This document shows positions 9,522-11,318 of a stretch of DNA of 11,318 bases, piece after piece. Origin of the DNA: Euperipatoides rowelli (Eukaryota; Onychophora; Udeonychophora; Euonychophora; Peripatopsidae); the NCBI GenBank assembly GCA_003024985.2, contig PXIH01S0045572.1; one strand, given 5' to 3'. A program made the translations under genes and the position numbers. The notes under the pieces are model-generated. The model saw only the letters and a program-made list of their open reading frames with translations, was not told the origin of the DNA and ran no database searches. Within the stretch, counting starts at the first letter, position 1, and the number at the start of each line of letters is the position of its first letter.

Positions 9522-10103
9522 CAGAGCCGGAAGAGTAATAATTTACCAGAGGGGTTAAGCTAGTACTTGTCAGGGGGGGTAATTTTATCCCCCTCTCTTT
9601 TTTTTTTTTTGCAATTTGAGTTTCATAATTTTTTTAAAGCTATATTTCTGTAAATAATCTGTAAATAATTTAGATTTAATTCATTAGCCTATAATGTACT
9701 TTAACTAAGCTGTAGGGTACTCTTTGTATTTAAAACACCCAAAAAAAAAAAATTAACTATTTAAATCAACCAGTACGATAGTGCAGTTTATCCCTTTTTT
9801 CTTGGATAAAAGCATTCTATTTTACAAATTCTAAACGTACTGTCACTAAAGTGTCTATTTTCCATCTTGTTGATTTTTATTAATTTATTATTGTTAGCAA
9901 TTTTATGTTTATATTGTAAACTTGTTAACTATTTTTCAAGAAAAAAAATTATATAGTTTGTACAATGTACAATATATATCTTTTACTGTATATTAATATA
10001 ATATACAGTAGGTGTGTGTGATGGAGACAAGGGGTCAAATAAAGCACTTTGACCCTCTTGTTAAAATTAGAGGGGTCAGTTGACCCCTCCCCCCATTTCT
10101 TGC
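9522..10103. mobile_element. 582-bp insertion with 8-bp flanking duplication, probably a non-autonomous DNA transposon
   Basis: The insertion is revealed by comparison with the plus-strand copy, which is continuous across the same point (near 11040-11055). The flanks are TCTGTATG (9514-9521) and CCTGTATG (10103-10110), an 8-bp direct repeat with one mismatch, as hAT-type integration would leave; the second repeat overlaps the called right edge by one base. The insert starts CAGAGCCGGAAG and ends near CCCCATTTCTTG. Its ends are only weakly inverted (CARGR, then AGGGGT). Inside are several short palindromes: GGGGG-TAA/TTA-CCCCC near 9573-9593, TTGTACA-A-TGTACAA (9958-9972), an 11-bp-arm hairpin TACTGTATATT (9984-10010), and GAGGGGTCA-GT-TGACCCCTC (about 10069-10088). 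There is no coding capacity. Superfamily assignment to hAT rests mainly on the duplication length. Confidence 0.72.
9984..10010. repeat. 11-bp inverted repeat inside the insertion
   Basis: TACTGTATATT (9984-9994) and AATATACAGTA (10000-10010) pair perfectly around a 5-nt AATAT loop. It is one of several palindromes in this insert. A role is not evident, though such stems are common in non-autonomous foldback-like elements. Confidence 0.8.
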
Positions 10104-10529
10104 CTGTATGTGTTGAATACAAGGATGATTTCATCATTATCTCATGTGAGGGACATTAGTCTGTCATTGTAGCGACTGAGGTTTTGCACCACTATAGTTA
10201 CTGCTTTCTTGGCCATCTTTTGCAGAAGAATCATTCCTCTACCAGGGCTATCTTGTGACTTGGAGCATTTGCTGTGGTGTCCAGCCCATCTTTTGGCTGC
10301 TGATCTTCCTTTGGAGTTTCTGCTGTTGCCAACTCATTAAGGCGGTGGATCAACTTTGATTTGTACAGGCAGGGCAGGATTGTACCATCTGGTGCAAAAA
10401 AGTCTCTTGGTGTCAGAGTGAATTTGTGGTTCCCAATGGCCTCTTTCTGGTTGATGTCTGTTGGACCTGGCCTGGACCATCAGTCTGCCATACTAATTCT
10501 TTGTCTCCTTCAGATCAACAGTCTTATCT

Positions 10530-10624
10530 CAGATTTTTACTGTGGTTTGCTTGTTTGAAGACATGAACATCTTGTTATTCTCCTTTTTTACTGGTGCTCA
10601 TAGGCTGATATCCCCATTGATTCA
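10530..10624. other. Spacer between the two divergent pseudogene copies
   Basis: This 95-bp stretch separates the inverted arms. Homology stops abruptly at AGATAAGACTG on both sides (10519-10529 reversed, and 10625-10635), and the sequences just outside that point are unrelated. Both copies therefore begin at the same point, which could be an element end, an old exon junction (AG precedes ATAAG in both) or the loop of an inverted duplication. No convincing TATA box or other promoter element is seen. A plus-strand frame enters the right copy from an ATG at 10542, but its first residues are not shared with the left copy. Confidence 0.6.
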
Positions 10625-11318
10625 AGATAAGACTGTCAATCTGAAGGAGATGCAGGACTTGTATGGCAGACTGATGGTCCTCGCCAGGTCCAACAGAGAC
10701 ATCAACCAGAAAGAGGCCATTGGGAACCACAAGTACACTCTGACACTAAGAGCTATTTTTGCACCGGATGGTACAACAATCCTGCCATGCCTGGACACAT
10801 CAAAGTTGATCCACCTCCTCAATGAGTTGGCAACAGCAAAGGAAGATCTGCAGCCAAAAGAGGGGATGGACACCACACCAGAAGCTCCAAGTCACAAGAT
10901 AGCCCTGGTAGATGGAATGGTTCTTCTGTAGATGATGGCCAAGACAGCATTAAATATAGTGACAGTGTAAGACCTCAGTCGATGCTACAATGACAGTTTA
11001 ATGTCCCTCACACAATATTATGATATCATCATTGTGTTTGACACATGCAGGGATGATTCTCTGAAGAGTGCTACCAGACAAAAAGAAGGCAAGGAAGAGC
11101 ATGAATCCAGTATCAGATCAGAGATGAAAATAAACATAAAACACACCCCAAAGAGCAGGTTCTTTTCACATGACAAGACGGAGGCTGATTTAACCAACTT
11201 TCTAGCAGCAAAGACTCTAGAGAACAATAGTACATCACACAAACTGGTTATCACCTCTTCTTCTGGGCATACCAGGAGCAACGTAGACTTGCTTTTCCAG
11301 GATCACAATCCTGAAGAA
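10625..11318 (+). pseudogene. Second copy of the multicopy FEN/PIN-like family gene, N-terminal part, truncated by window end
   Basis: One continuous frame runs from the copy boundary to the window end, interrupted only by TAG (10929-10931) and TAA (10968-10970). It encodes DKTVNLKEMQDLYGRLMVLA, later a segment with LPCLDTSKLIHLLNELA, then VFDTCRDDSLKSATRQK, and near the end HKLVITSSSGHTRSNVDLL, stopping at EE just where the acidic EEAD motif would start. The order matches the minus-strand copy throughout, and this copy lacks the 582-bp insertion. Both stops correspond to CAA in the minus copy, so they look like later point mutations. With only two stops and no frameshift, it is less decayed than its partner. 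Its C-terminal half lies beyond the window, so activity of the full locus cannot be judged. Read-through or alternative downstream starts are possible but unsupported. Confidence 0.75.

Larger units (their letters stand above)
8409..10529 (-). pseudogene. Decayed copy of a multicopy FEN/PIN-like family gene, split by an insertion (9522-10103)
   Basis: The coding direction runs from 10529 down to a TAA at 8409-8411. The N-terminal part (10104-10529) matches the plus-strand copy at 10625 onward but has lost frame, with one in-frame TAG and small deletions. After the insertion, the central part (9419-8916) is open and carries EEAEP (9240-9254), SPNTDV (9156-9173) and HTFTGTD (9003-9023). In related repetitive invertebrate proteins these positions, as I recall them, read EEADT, SPDTDV and HAFTG-D. 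The acidic residues suggest a FEN/PIN-type nuclease fold (inference), and two of them are changed here. The same frame continues through stops at 8916-8918, 8886-8888 and 8802-8804, then shifts near 8755. The C-terminal part has a Cys-rich region starting CQCKKK with a later CQCSSEC, and an acidic Asp-rich tail. It is not expected to make a working protein. The cellular role of the family is unknown to me. Confidence 0.75.
9240..11318. repeat. Large inverted repeat formed by the two gene copies
   Basis: Left arm 9240-9521 plus 10104-10529 is the reverse complement of right arm 10625-11318, with the 582-bp insert on the left only and a 95-bp loop. Most bases match by eye, with scattered substitutions and small indels (for example a 2-bp loss within CAACAGAGACATC and a block of about a dozen bases extra in the left arm near 10310-10325). 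The right arm may continue outside the window. A transcript through both arms would fold into a long double strand. Confidence 0.85.

Noticed and set aside
10361-10558. Plus-strand open frame within the left arm
   Set aside because: It is antisense to the minus-strand pseudogene copy and mirrors the antisense frame of the other copy at 10622-10876.

Overview
The window is AT-rich animal DNA with scattered ambiguous bases and no bacterial gene organisation. Only one short stretch looks like a functional host exon, and the other recognisable parts are decayed transposable elements, a minisatellite and inverted repeats. The exon has clean splice signals and encodes part of the amino-terminal domain of a kainate-type ionotropic glutamate receptor. 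Together with Ty3/gypsy, hAT and MITE remnants and a repetitive multicopy gene family, this suggests an invertebrate, perhaps an arthropod. That taxonomic guess is weak.

Left part (1-3300): a broken Ty3/gypsy gag-protease fragment on the minus strand (1-605) is followed by about 2.7 kb of AT-rich DNA with no gene I can support. That stretch contains a perfect 16-bp inverted repeat at 2741-2779. Middle (3356-4536): a minisatellite of about 26 units of roughly 30 bp ends about 200 bp before the receptor exon (4381-4536, plus strand, phase 1 at both ends). The DNA around the exon should be intron of that gene. No second receptor exon was found.

4537-8400: presumptive intron or intergenic DNA with an internally deleted hAT relic (about 4900-5400), G-tract repeats (6228-6500 and 7749-7781), a 323-bp MITE with 46-bp terminal inverted repeats (7082-7404), and a dispersed repeat with a short near-palindrome (about 8075-8120).

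Right part (8409-11318): two decayed copies of one multicopy gene family face away from each other around a 95-bp spacer (10530-10624). The left copy (minus strand) reaches the C terminus and is split by a 582-bp insertion flanked by an 8-bp near-perfect target duplication. The right copy (plus strand) runs off the window and keeps one frame, broken only by two stop codons. Comparing the copies shows that both of those stops lie where the other copy has CAA. The family resembles repetitive invertebrate proteins with acidic EEAD, SPDTDV and HAFTG-D motifs, which I infer to be FEN/PIN-like nuclease-related. Transcription across the pair would produce a long hairpin RNA. I see no cooperating gene system; the notable feature is this inverted pseudogene pair.
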